A stretch of DNA of 64,000 bases from the NCBI GenBank assembly GCA_020736575.1, contig JAGPYM010000025.1, positions 1-64,000 on the forward strand, in the 5' to 3' direction. The notes beneath the pieces are model-generated. The model was not told where the DNA came from. It saw only the letters and a list, made by a program, of their open reading frames with translations, and ran no database searches. Shown here piece after piece: positions 54,592 to 64,000 of the stretch (positions are counted from its first letter, which is position 1; the number at the start of each line of letters is the position of its first letter). The translations under genes were made by a program, and so were the position numbers. The DNA comes from Thelonectria olida. Lineage: Eukaryota; Ascomycota; Sordariomycetes; Hypocreales; Nectriaceae.

Positions 54592-55745
54592 ATGACTCAG
54601 GCAATTCCGCAAATAATCAAGCAGTGGAATCTTATTGGCTACAATGGATTCGACTCCCTAGAACTCAGTGAGAGAGCTGCCCCAGAAGTTGGCGACAACC
54701 AGGTGCTGGTAAAGAGTTAGTATTTTGCTTCGTCAGTGGGCATGGACTAACTGAACTGTACAGTACAGGGCGCCTCCGTCAATGTGAGATTTTATCTCGA
54801 AATCCTCTTTCCACTTCTCACTAACCAAATCATCAGTATCGTGATCTTATCATCGCTCAAGGCGGATATCCTTGGGACCTCAAACCCAACGTGGTCCCTG
54901 GGTCAGATGGGGCTGGAACCGTCTTGGCTGTCGGCAAGCACGTCAGTCGATTCAAGCCAGGTGACGAGGTAGTCACGATAATAAACCAGCAACATCTCGG
55001 TGGATCGATGAACCCGCAGTCACTCCAGTCTGGCCTCGGCGGCGCTATTGATGGCACGTTGCGATCGATTGGCGTCTTTGATGAACAGGGACTCGTAACT
55101 ATGCCGAAAGGATTGACGTTTATCGAAGCTGCGACTTTAAGCTGCGCTGGATTGACTGCATGGAACGCCTTGTTCGGGTTGCCTGGAAAGCGACTCTGTG
55201 CTGGCCAGTGGGTTCTTACACAAGGCACTGGCGGCGTTAGCATTTTCGCAGTGCAGTTTGCAAAGGCTGTCGGCGCAAGAGTCATTGCTACGACAAGCTC
55301 GCAAGAGAAATCCCAGTTACTGAAGAAACTTGGTGCTGATCATGTCATAAACTATCGAGAGACTGCAGATTGGGGATCTGCGGCCAAGGAGCTGACGGGC
55401 GGGAGCGGCGTTGACCTAGTTGTTGAAGTCTCGGGCAACTCCATGGCGCAGTCTGTCGCTTCCCTCAAGTTAGACGCCACCATCGCCATTGTTGGGTCGG
55501 TTGGAGGCGATATCAAGGAACAGCCTGGCTTATTAACGTGTTGGACTGGCCTCTTCACTGCTCGTGGAGTGTGGGTAGGCAACCGACTTCAGATGGAGGA
55601 AATGTGTCAGGCAATTGAGGCCAATCTGGACAAGTTGCGCCCAGTCATTGATCAAAGGGTCTTTACGTTGGATCAAGTCAGAGATGCTTATGAGTATCAG
55701 TGGTCTGGCAAGCATCAAGGCAAAGTTGGCATTCAAGTATCCTAA
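54592..55745 (+). CDS. Zinc-type alcohol dehydrogenase/quinone reductase (MDR superfamily)
   Basis: Three exons: 54592-54715, 54764-54783 (only 20 bases) and 54837-55745, 350 residues. The N-terminal GroES-like domain has ASVNYRD and GSDGAGTV. The Rossmann part has GTGGVS at about residues 178-183, AVGARVIATTSS, and LGADHVINYRE. There is no Cys-rich structural-zinc loop and no GHE zinc signature, so it belongs to the zinc-free or quinone-oxidoreductase side of the medium-chain family. Such enzymes reduce quinones, enals or ketones with NAD(P)H; the product here cannot be named. The tiny second exon is typical of this gene family in fungi. It follows the Zn2Cys6 gene on the same strand. Confidence 0.9.
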
Positions 55746-56171
55746 TAATGCATGTCTGATAGATCTTGAGGTACTGGTCGTTTTCCAGTTTTGCTAGTTT
55801 GAATACATTCTTCTAGAGTGGGTCGTGATTTATAGGCCTAGTAGAATGCTCCATTACAAGTCCAAGTTGAAAGCATATAGTAGGGAGTTCAGGGCTTATT
55901 TTCCTTATGAGGTCATGACACACAGCGGGTCATAATCGCTGAAGTTGACATTCCATCACTAAATGCGTACATATCGTGACGAGGAGGCTTTGGATGTCCT
56001 TGGTAAACCGCGAACTGCCCAGGAGATGAAGCTTCTGCTTAAAGGCGATGTATTGTGTGTTGTGTTAAACGTATACTATCAGACCCTTATGCCTTAGTCC
56101 ACCCGGCCCCCAAACAAGACTGCCATCACAAGAGGCACCGGAAACAAGCACCTTTGATACTAACTCGCCAC
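55746..56171. other. Convergent 3' spacer
   Basis: About 425 bases between two gene ends. No feature recognised. Confidence 0.5.
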
Positions 56172-56504
56172 TCACTTCCACTGAGCAATGAGATACTGGT
56201 TGTTAGTGTCGGGATCGACGATATAGATCTTGATTGTGGTGGTGTCGGCAATGCCGTAGCCCTTGTTATACTCGAGGAAGTTGACCTTCTGAGAGCCATC
56301 AGAGGCGACGGCGTATGAGTCGCGCACGCCAAGGTCCTGGCTGCCCTTGACGATGCGGTACTTGTAGACCTTGTCGGTCAGGACACGTGGGAAGGTGACG
56401 TTGTCGACATAGGTGTTGGGGTTGCCGCGGCCCCACTGAGGAGTGTAGTCGAAGCTGACCTTCTTGTAGGTTGAGGCAAGCTGGAGGACAGTGGTTTCAG
56501 CCAT
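56172..56504 (-). CDS. Fungal immunomodulatory protein (Fve/LZ-8 family)
   Basis: A single exon of 110 residues. The whole length fits the family: a hydrophobic helical N-terminus ([17 protein letters not shown]), then [37 protein letters not shown], and [20 protein letters not shown] with a final IAQWK. There is no signal peptide and no Cys, as expected. Family members are small non-covalent dimers built from an N-terminal helix and an Ig/fibronectin-III-like fold. They act on mammalian lymphocytes and bind sugars in some cases; the native role in the fungus is unknown. Most described members are from basidiomycetes (Ganoderma, Flammulina), with few from ascomycetes. The gene stands alone, with no intron. 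Its 5' side opens onto a long promoter region. Confidence 0.92.
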   Translation of the reverse strand: MAETTVLQLASTYKKVSFDYTPQWGRGNPNTYVDNVTFPRVLTDKVYKYRIVKGSQDLGVRDSYAVASDGSQKVNFLEYNKGYGIADTTTIKIYIVDPDTNNQYLIAQWK

Positions 56505-58379
56505 GGTGATGTAGTTGTGGTTACTGCTGGGGTTATTCGTTAGACAGTCGTTCTGAGACGGGAATGGGATGGCAAGGACAGCACAGGGTACAAACCTGAG
56601 CAGGTGATTTATTTAGGGAAGTTTTCTGAAAAGGGAGGAATGGAGTATTGAGGATCTGTGGATGGATTGAGAAATGGACAAGCTCGGAGGTATCCCCTGA
56701 GGTTTTATAGTTGGATTATCGGTTTTGGATTATCACGACATTCAGTAAAGACCAGTGACCGTCGGCATGTGAGACAATCTGACGTGTCACCCGACTATAT
56801 TGACGTGATACAAAGTGTGGAAGAAAAAGCGGCACGTATTCGTAAAGACGGGACGGCATGCAGAAAAGCGGCACGTAGGACGGGACAGTATGCAAGAGGA
56901 AGCGGGACGGAATGTGACGCGGCACGGGATGAGGAGCAGCCCGATGCACTCATATCCTACCCAGCCAGTAGGCACAACCTTTGGGTAATCGACGCACAGT
57001 TTCAACCATAGCTTGTCCTCTGCCACATCTCTCCTTGCAATGTTCTTATACTCAAGTCTCAAGTATTTCATGATTCCTAAGATAGTCCCAACCTCGTCCG
57101 AATGAATGCGAGGATCGCTTGTTCGACAGCGTGTCTTGCTGTCTCTAAGTACTAATGTAACCGCACTTGCTCTACCTACCTATGCTAGACATTCTGTTAA
57201 TTACTCACTCGCCGGGCTCCCAGAAAGCTAATACCCCCACGCAATCACATAACTTCTTGACGAAATGGCATCTTACTACTCTTCGGCATTCCGGACCTCA
57301 TAGTGCAAGTCTCAGATCTCTGTGTCCCGCAGTCAGCTCACTTTACACTACAAGTCTTCTCCGACCAGTGCTATTTGCTATGTGATTGCGTACCTGTTAC
57401 CTCTTTTCATTCAAGCGTTAAGTTTTAATATTTTGAAAGTCCGGTTCATTCCGAGTTAAACACCCTCACTGGCCCCAGTGAGATGCCATATTACTCACAC
57501 CACGGGCCGGCTGCATACAACGTGGCAGATCAAGGGCCTCTGAACATGTTCTGTCTTGAACTCTTGATCTTACATGGCAGTGATCGGAGGTCCGGCCATT
57601 ATAAAGCGATATACCATTCGTCCAATGCGGGCGGGTAGTCAAGATCTGCTAGAGCCCCTTGCAGCGTTAGGCACCAATTCTAGGGCACCGGGCTATTGCC
57701 ACGTCATTCTCCTTATTAAGACTAGGTAGAGCGAAGAGCAATTATCATTGGATGGTGATGAGACTTTTCTCAAACTCGGTTCAATGTCCAACATATTGCC
57801 TGATGGAAATCTAAACAGTGAACTTTACTGCGCCACCTTGTCGATATCGCAATCTGCAGAAGAAGCAATTGCGATAGTTTGAAACCTTTGTAGTCTTCTC
57901 CTTTCCGTCTTCTGCGCGGTAGCACCTGGGGTACTGACTGGCCCACCGCTGTGTTGTCTTGTGCTGCGCAGTCCGATAAACGGCCGAGACATCGCGCGGG
58001 GTTGTGAGACATGGACAGCCACTTTGAGTCGAGACCGTCGCTTTGTGCGGGGCTGTGAGACATTCGCGGCAACATGACGTCGAGCGTGCCGTGTTTGTTG
58101 ACAATGCAAGCCGTGGCAGTCGAGTCGAATAGAGAGCCGCTTGTGAGGACGTCAGTGTGCCGTGATGACCGGTGTATTCACTGAGTCTTTCTTTGGAAAA
58201 CAATCCTTTACAGTCTGTTAAGATATATTATAGAATTCAGCTATAAATTGTGGCCAGCGCCCCAGTCTAGTCGTTACCATTGTCCTCTTGGCAACATCAG
58301 TTCTACTCGTAGGGTAGCAAATCGACGCAACTCGCTACACCATTTGGCCCCAAGGCTTCACTTCGATCCACCCTCTAAC
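56505..58379. promoter_or_regulatory. Divergent 1.9-kb spacer
   Basis: It lies between the immunomodulatory protein start (minus) and the phosphatidylserine-decarboxylase-like start (plus). No gene recognised; short open frames only. Around 56820-56930 there is a run of GGGACGG/GGCACG-like words that may be weak tandem repeats. Confidence 0.45.
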
Positions 58380-59654
58380 ATGCCTTCCGGCCTTCCCACC
58401 GCTCCTGATGAGCAAATTGGCTTTCAGCCACCTCCAGCCCGAGCTCCTCCGGCTTTGCGCAGGCCCGGGAGGAGCTTCCTTCCGCCATCTGTTCCCTTCA
58501 TTGGTGATACCCCCACCCGCTTCAATCCCGTCATTATTGTGCTCATCGGCTACCTCGAGAAGGCAAAGCCTGGCGCACTAGACGAGGCAGTTGCGGCGGC
58601 TTACAGGAAGCTCCCTGACTTCATGGACAAGCTGCACATCAAGGACGCCGGCTCGTTCCTCGTGTTCGCCAACGACTTGCTCAAGTGGATCCCACATGAG
58701 AATTTCCAGGGCAAGGACATCTACGACATCCTCTGCATGTTCTACTTCGTTCTCGACCAACCCCCTCTCTTAGAGCTTCAGACCCCAATCCGCCCCGAGC
58801 AAGCCGGGGAACCCCTTACCTGGCTCTCTTCGTGGATTGTGGTCTATGCTCAGCTCATTGGCCTCTTCATGGACACCACGGCCTCGCTGACACCTGCGTC
58901 CCTGAAGTCCTTCCAAGATTCGCCGCCTTACAACTATGACGAGGCTCTGGTCCCCCCAGGTGGCTTTCGGACTTTCAACGAATTCTTCGCGAGGCACCTC
59001 AAGCCCGGCGCAAGGCCTATCGACTCGCCAGATGACGACAGAGTCATTGTCTACCCGGCTGACTGTACCTTTGACAATTCTGTTGCCAATCACAGTATCG
59101 TCAACATTGAGTCTGGCGGCATTGTTTACATCAAGAACCTCCCTTGGACCATCGGGACTCTTCTCCAGGGCAGCGAATATGCCAAAGAGTTTGAAGGCGG
59201 CATTTGGATGCACGCATTCTTGAATACTTTCAACTATCATCGGCAACACAGTCCTGTCTCAGGCAAGGTGCTCGAAGCTAAGAACATTCAGGGCGCAGCT
59301 TACCTTGAGGTTGACGCTGAGTGCCACCCCATTAGAGTCATGAACGGACCGGACGCTCCAGACAGCCCTGGGTACCAATTTCTGCAGACGCGTGGCATGG
59401 TGGTGATTGACAATCCTCACTTGGGCAAGGTGGCCGTTCTGCCTATTGGCATGGCCCAAGTATCCTCAGTCAAGCTGTCAGTCAAGAAGGGGGACGTGCT
59501 GAACAAGGGTGATGAAATCTCGTGCTTTATGTTTGGAGGATCTGACATTATTTGCGTGTTCCAAGGCAAAGCTGGCCTGAAGGTTGATGATTTTGTGTCT
59601 TCAAAGGGGGACACATACTCCAAGGTTGGAACTGTCTTAGCAAGGGCACCCTAA
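58380..59654 (+). CDS. Phosphatidylserine-decarboxylase-like enzyme
   Basis: A single exon. The start at 58380 gives 424 residues; the frame continues 44 codons upstream to an ATG at 58248, but that part looks like leader. The PSD family domain begins near FNEFFARHLKPGARPI. The segments YPADCTFDNS, WMHAFLNTFNYHRQHSPVSG and VLPIGMAQVSSV carry the conserved positions. The processing site is GGS at about residues 386-388 (MFGGSD), where family enzymes cleave themselves between Gly and Ser and turn the Ser into a pyruvoyl group. There is no membrane anchor or mitochondrial leader, unlike Psd1. Soluble fungal homologs exist whose substrate may be phosphatidylserine or another amino acid. It is convergent with the DHA2 transporter. 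Confidence 0.88.
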   Translation: MPSGLPTAPDEQIGFQPPPARAPPALRRPGRSFLPPSVPFIGDTPTRFNPVIIVLIGYLEKAKPGALDEAVAAAYRKLPDFMDKLHIKDAGSFLVFANDLLKWIPHENFQGKDIYDILCMFYFVLDQPPLLELQTPIRPEQAGEPLTWLSSWIVVYAQLIGLFMDTTASLTPASLKSFQDSPPYNYDEALVPPGGFRTFNEFFARHLKPGARPIDSPDDDRVIVYPADCTFDNSVANHSIVNIESGGIVYIKNLPWTIGTLLQGSEYAKEFEGGIWMHAFLNTFNYHRQHSPVSGKVLEAKNIQGAAYLEVDAECHPIRVMNGPDAPDSPGYQFLQTRGMVVIDNPHLGKVAVLPIGMAQVSSVKLSVKKGDVLNKGDEISCFMFGGSDIICVFQGKAGLKVDDFVSSKGDTYSKVGTVLARAP

Positions 59655-59969
59655 TCCCATAGCCATCGTTTGCGCTCATCTACAATTACCAGGTAGATGG
59701 CATAAGCTAATCCTACGGCATAGAACGCCCAAACCCAGAATCAACATTGACTGAGCTGACCTGAGCCAATTTTAAACACTGTTGAAGTGCATGCATGTAG
59801 CTGTAGTTCAGCGGATCGAAGTTTAGCAAAACTGCGAGTTGACAAATAGGCATGAAAAACTGAATGCTCTAGGACAATAAAGGTTTTGGAAGAGGGCAAT
59901 CGGCATGTGGATGAATATGAATTATCACACGAGCGCAAGGCGTAAGTGTCATACTAGTAGTAGTACATC
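59655..59969. other. Convergent 3' spacer
   Basis: 315 bases between two stop codons. No feature recognised. Confidence 0.5.
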
Positions 59970-61731
59970 TCATGATGCTCCCCCCTCAGTATTTGCTCCC
60001 TTACTCAAATGCTGTACTCCCGTTCTCGTCTCGATATGTTCCGTATTCAAATCTCGGTGCTTGACAAATGCACTGGCGATCATGGCAACAGCCGCCAGGC
60101 AGGTGTACATGATGAACATATTTTTCATACTCCACGCAAAAGCCTCGAGGACCACCTGACGCTGTGAAGCGTCTTGGATCGACGAGGCGATACCCACATT
60201 TGCCGCAGCCTGGCTACCCGATAGAGCCTCGCAGACAGACTCGTCGAGGCCGGCGGCAGCAAGGGAAGACTGCCGAGCATCCATGCTGTTCTGAAACACC
60301 ACACCGCCGAGTACCACCGACAGCGACATGGCAACACTGCGGATGAAACCCAGCGACGCCGTGGCTGCTGCAGTATCGACCTGGCTGACCGTGTTCTGGA
60401 TAGCAACCGTAGGCCCTTGGAACAAGAGCGCGGGGCCGAGAGCACCAAAGATTTGCAACCCAACGAGCACTGAAACGGGCGTTTCGGTTCCGAAATGTAT
60501 GTACAGCCCTGTTCCTATGGTCATGAGCGTGACACCGGCCCATATCGACTCCCTGTAACGGCCTGTGCGATGGATCACGACACCAGCCAAAATCTCAACA
60601 ACGGCTTGTGTTACTATCAGCGGGAGGATCAGAACACCGCTTCGAAGAGGTGAGGCTTGCTGTACGCTCTGAAAGAACAGCGGTAGGTAGAATTCCATGC
60701 CGATGAGGACCATGGCGTGCGTAAAAGCAACGATAAACGTCGCATTATTCGACCAGTTCTTGAACACGTCGAGCGGCATTAGCGGGTACTTTGCCAGGCG
60801 TTGCTCGGTAAAAACAAAGAAGCCGATCATGAGCGTCCCGAAGACAAGCAAACAGATGACCTTGGGACTGTTCCAGGGAAATATCGCACCGCCGAGGTCC
60901 AGTGCAACGAGAAGCAGAAGCGTTATGGCCAGGATAGACAGCGTGCCAATCCAATCGACGGCTTTTGCGCCGTCGACCAGCTTTGTGCGCGGATTGTGCA
61001 CATCTAGAAAAACGAGCAAGAGGATAAAGGTGACTGCAGAGATTGGAAGGTTCATCCAGAAGCACCACCGCCAACTCGCATACTCTGTAAAGGCACCGCC
61101 GATGAGAGGTCCAGCAGAGCCAGCCAGAGCCCACACGAACCCCACGAAGCCCAAATACAACGACCGCTTCCGCACACTGAAGAGATCCGAGATGATGATG
61201 GTCACCAACTGCATAAGGCCACCGCCACCAGCGCCCTGCAGCGCTCGGCCAGCAATCAGCATTGGCATGTTGGTGCTCAACGCCGCAATGAGGCTGGCGG
61301 CCGCGAACAGACCGACCGCCACGAGGAGCACGAGCTTGCGACCCCAGATGTCGCTACATTTCGCCCAGACCGGGCCCGTGGCGGCTGTAGCCAGCAGATA
61401 GGCGCCGCCGATCCAAACGTAGCCTATGGCAGAGTGTAGTTCGGCAGAGATTGTGGGGATGGATATTGCCACGATAGTCTGATCGAGCGCAGAGACGAAT
61501 TGGGCGAGCTACAAGTGGTGTTGGTATTAGCCAGGTTAGACTGCGGCAGGTTAACCTTACATAGAGCCCTGATAGTATGGCGTATAGGCGCAGCTTTGTG
61601 CGGATTCGAGGGCTTTCCACCGGATCGAGAGGCTCTAAGGGGATGCCTCTGGGGGGAGCTTTCGGGACGGGAGGCTCTCCCGGCGATTGAGGTTGATGCT
61701 TGTGAGCTTCGGAGGGCGTGATGACATCCAT
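59970..61731 (-). CDS. MFS drug:H+ antiporter, DHA2 type (14 helices)
   Basis: Two exons on the minus strand: 61731-61561 and 61508-59970, 569 residues, with a 52-base intron. A Pro-rich cytoplasmic N-tail leads to helix 1, where the DHA2 signature LDQTIVA is found. Then come WIGGAYLLATAATGPVWAK, the MFS motif A-like loop with KCSDIWGRK, and a motif C-like run GPLIGGAFTEYASWRWCFW. About fourteen helices fit the length. Fungal relatives export toxic compounds, including host drugs and self-made secondary metabolites; no biosynthetic cluster is seen beside it. It is divergent from a small membrane protein gene, with 694 bases between starts. The gene looks intact. Confidence 0.92.
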
Positions 61732-62425
61732 GGTGATTTGATGCTCTTTGCGTTGCAAAGAAAGAAGTTTTGGTAGGATAGTTTTCTGAGAGAAGTTTCT
61801 AAAGAGTATTCAAATCGATTGATAGAGCTGAAATGCATAGACCTACTGCTCGCTTTATTTCCCGTTTATATGGTTTCTTTTACTACATGAGTCACTCGCC
61901 GACGTGTGTCCTTGTTTCCCGGTATATTAGCCGGCGCCGATCCCCGGTTGCGAATTGACTGGTCTGGCTGATCTGCCAAGAATTGTACAAACAGGTATTG
62001 CAGCTTCGACGAAGAGCTTGAGAGTCTCGCTTCGCAAGTATTACCAGCATAATAAAAGTGAGGGTATCATGCCCCGACTCACAGCCGTTGGCACTGCTAT
62101 TGCTAGCGTTGCTTCTGCTTCTTCTCAGTGGTCCCAACAAAATCATTATCGTATATCTCGGGAAACTGCCTACGTGACAATCCACACACCCTTGCAGGTG
62201 ATCCCAAGTCAACGAGTGGCTGTGTGGCTGTGTGGCAGCCGGGATCATATCATAATATCGCTGTAGCCTAAACTTGCCCCAACAATCATCATCTGGAGAC
62301 AATTGCATCGACTGGTCGATATAATCATTTGCGGATGCATAACTTACGTTGAAATACCACTCTTAGTCTCTAGCTTATTTATCAATCTGCTACCCCTTCG
62401 GTTCCTCTAATCTACCCACTCGATA
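61732..62425. promoter_or_regulatory. Divergent promoter region between transporter and membrane protein
   Basis: 694 bases with no coding frame of note. It serves both genes by position. Confidence 0.5.
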
Positions 62426-63264
62426 ATGGCCTCACGATCTCCCGCACAGGAAGACACGCCGCTTCTGGCCCCCGCCGGACATAACGAGACATCTCAAGAT
62501 GAATCTCTGAACAGCCATTCATCCGACCCAAAACTCCGTCAAAACTATTTGTGGCTGCTCGCGACTACGATTCCCTGGACTATCATCGTCGCGACGCTCA
62601 ACTTCGGTGCCTTCTGGGAGCTGGCGCTTGCCGGTTGGGCTGCTGGTCCCGAATACTACAACAAGTATGCCGACGTGGCTTTCTCAGCAGGCTTCATCGC
62701 GGTCGGTTATTTCATATATGCACCCCATCCCCCCAAGCGAGTAAACTGCTAACGTTTGGTCCTAGTCCGTCGCGGGTGGTCTATACTCTCTCGTGGAACT
62801 CTTGTGGTTTGGGTGCTCCCGTCGACGGTTCCATCCGTGCCTCGACGCCATCGTGTTCGCGGCCCTCGCCGTCACTGTGCTGTTCTCAACAAACGCAGCC
62901 ATTCTGGATAGAATATTCCGGAAGGAGGCTCCATGTGAGACTGAGTCTCCCCAGGACCGCGACTCTTGTGAGCAGTGGTGGGGCGAGTATTTGTTCTACA
63001 CCTGGATAGTCTTGGTGCTGAACGTTGGGTTAGGGTAAGCCGTGTTCCATGAACCATAACCTTCTTGCTAGGCTGTCGTTGTTGTCGCTGACTGACTGTG
63101 GATATAGAGTCTGCTATGCATATCTAACGGCTTTCTCGATGAGACGACTTGGCATCAAGGTGAATGTTGGCTGGGGCATTTCGCAGAGTAATCGAGATGT
63201 GGAAGCAACTGGCAGTGAACAACCAGCTTCACACCGTGAAGATTTGATTGCGGAAGAGGCATGA
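62426..63264 (+). CDS. Small four-helix membrane protein, MARVEL-like topology
   Basis: Three exons: 62426-62701, 62766-63034 and 63108-63264, 233 residues. The hydrophilic N-terminus is followed by a helix around WLLATTIPWTIIVATL, a second near the first splice junction (FSAGFIA joined to SVAGGLYSLVELLWFG), a third DAIVFAALAVTVLFS and a fourth TWIVLVLNVGLG, before a hydrophilic tail. The first intron donor, GTCGGT at 62702, is weak, but it is the only one that keeps phase with a normal length. MARVEL-like fungal proteins shape the membrane or the vesicle coat; the family assignment rests on topology alone and is not certain. Confidence 0.7.
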
Positions 63265-63550
63265 GACCGAACGATAAGAAGGGAGTGGTATGTAGTTGCA
63301 AAGCCTGCTGGGGAATGCATCAAGGGCTAAAGTGCCATGATTGAGTGTTGGTTCTTGGTTGTTAAATTAGTCATCAAGACAACAAGGCGCACCCTGGTTT
63401 TCTTGCATTTCTGGACCAAGCCCTGATGGCACATGATTCGCAAGGTCTCGTGCCAGACAGTTTCAGGCAGCACGATCCTTCCGGCCTTCATATCGTCCAC
63501 GCGTCTTTCCCAAACACTCCCCTCTACCAACCCACCACCTCCAACTCACC

Positions 63551-64000
63551 ATGCGGCGCGGGCGGAACTATGAGATAGGTTTCCCACCCGGAATGCGGTC
63601 CTGTGCAATGGGCATCAACCGCGAGCGGCAGATTGAGCGGTGGTGGCTCCTGGCTCCGCAGAAGAAGCAGAGGATCATGTTACCAAACCACGACAACACT
63701 ACTTGTTGGGATCTGTCTCCCAAGTACTTCTGCACCTATTATCTCTCGTTCAATGCTTTCAAGCTGCTATGCGATTCTCTCGGCAATACTAATATCAAAA
63801 CGAAGGAACATCTTATCGATGGGCTGAATCAGGTCATGCCGCGCAAGGCAGCAAGGCAGTCTCAGTTGGAGAAACTTCCCTCGGAACTACTCGGGACTCT
63901 ATTTCATATTCTTGAAGCCAAGGACTTCGTTTCTCTCAGTCTTTGCTCCCAAACTCTCTGGAATCACGCCATCACTTGGGCGCAGAATGGCTTCCGCCGG
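63551..64000 (+). CDS. F-box protein, 5' part (runs off the window)
   Basis: The frame is open from the ATG at 63551 to the window edge, 150 codons so far. An N-terminal part with basic and aromatic residues, ERQIERWWLLAPQKKQRIM, is followed by the F-box, LEKLPSELLGTLFHILEAKD and FVSLSLCSQTLW, at about residues 107-140. F-box proteins link a substrate to the Skp1-cullin ubiquitin ligase; the substrate-binding part lies beyond the edge. The family is large in filamentous fungi. Confidence 0.8.
   Translation, partial: MRRGRNYEIGFPPGMRSCAMGINRERQIERWWLLAPQKKQRIMLPNHDNTTCWDLSPKYFCTYYLSFNAFKLLCDSLGNTNIKTKEHLIDGLNQVMPRKAARQSQLEKLPSELLGTLFHILEAKDFVSLSLCSQTLWNHAITWAQNGFRR

Noticed and set aside
49317..63264. 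A classical secondary-metabolite gene cluster
   Set aside because: There are reductases, a regulator and a DHA2 exporter, but no polyketide synthase, NRPS, terpene cyclase or other core enzyme, and the exporter is 6 kb away with unrelated genes between.

Overview
The window is nuclear DNA of a filamentous ascomycete (Pezizomycotina). The evidence is many spliced genes with short introns (about 47 to 96 bases, GT..AG with a CTAAC-like branch site), and gene families typical of that group: Zn2Cys6 regulators, HET-domain, Pth11-type receptor, RTA1, DUF7703-type membrane protein, GMC alcohol oxidase, and a GH12 glycosidase with a CBM1 module. It also contains transposon-derived DNA decayed by C-to-T/G-to-A changes that look like repeat-induced point mutation (RIP). 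I cannot fix the class or genus. Exon models below were built by hand from splice sites and frame; all models called intact keep one frame from ATG to stop.

Layout. 1-6.5 kb (mostly minus): monocarboxylate-type MFS transporter, a beta-hydroxyacid dehydrogenase stopped by one in-frame TAG, and a TauD-type dioxygenase. 7.3-11.2 kb (plus): SNF2/Rad5-like helicase with an intact catalytic half and a frame-broken N-terminal half. 11.8-16.4 kb: a decay zone with a CBM1-GH12 endoglucanase pseudogene, a PIF1/Helitron-type helicase relic full of TAG codons, and an A+T-rich block, flanking one intact seven-helix membrane protein gene. 16.4-24.3 kb: RTA1-like protein, a Zn2Cys6 regulator, and a long GT28 glycosyltransferase with UIM-like tail, the last two divergent. 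24.3-27.3 kb: no recognisable gene. 27.3-30.4 kb: a graveyard of HET, D-amino-acid-oxidase-like and FAD-monooxygenase relics. 30.6-35.6 kb: Pth11/rhodopsin-type receptor and a large glycosylated membrane protein. 36.6-38.3 kb: relic of a fungal regulator.

39.4-45.8 kb: intact GMC alcohol oxidase, convergent with a 1373-residue Ser/Thr-rich GPI-type wall protein made of ten cysteine modules. 45.8-49.3 kb is gene-poor. 49.3-55.8 kb: short-chain dehydrogenase, a Zn2Cys6 regulator with a GC-AG intron and a quinone-reductase-like enzyme; the 1-kb spacer between the first two carries CGG/CCG palindromes. This is a candidate co-regulated redox island. 56.2 kb: a fungal immunomodulatory protein (Fve/LZ-8 family), better known from basidiomycetes. 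58.4-63.3 kb: phosphatidylserine-decarboxylase-like enzyme, a DHA2 transporter and a small four-helix membrane protein; an F-box gene runs off the right edge.

The most interesting items are the immunomodulatory protein gene, the modular wall protein, the redox island with its palindromes, and the mixture of RIP-like and indel-type gene decay. I found no convincing rRNA, tRNA, CRISPR or complete transposon.
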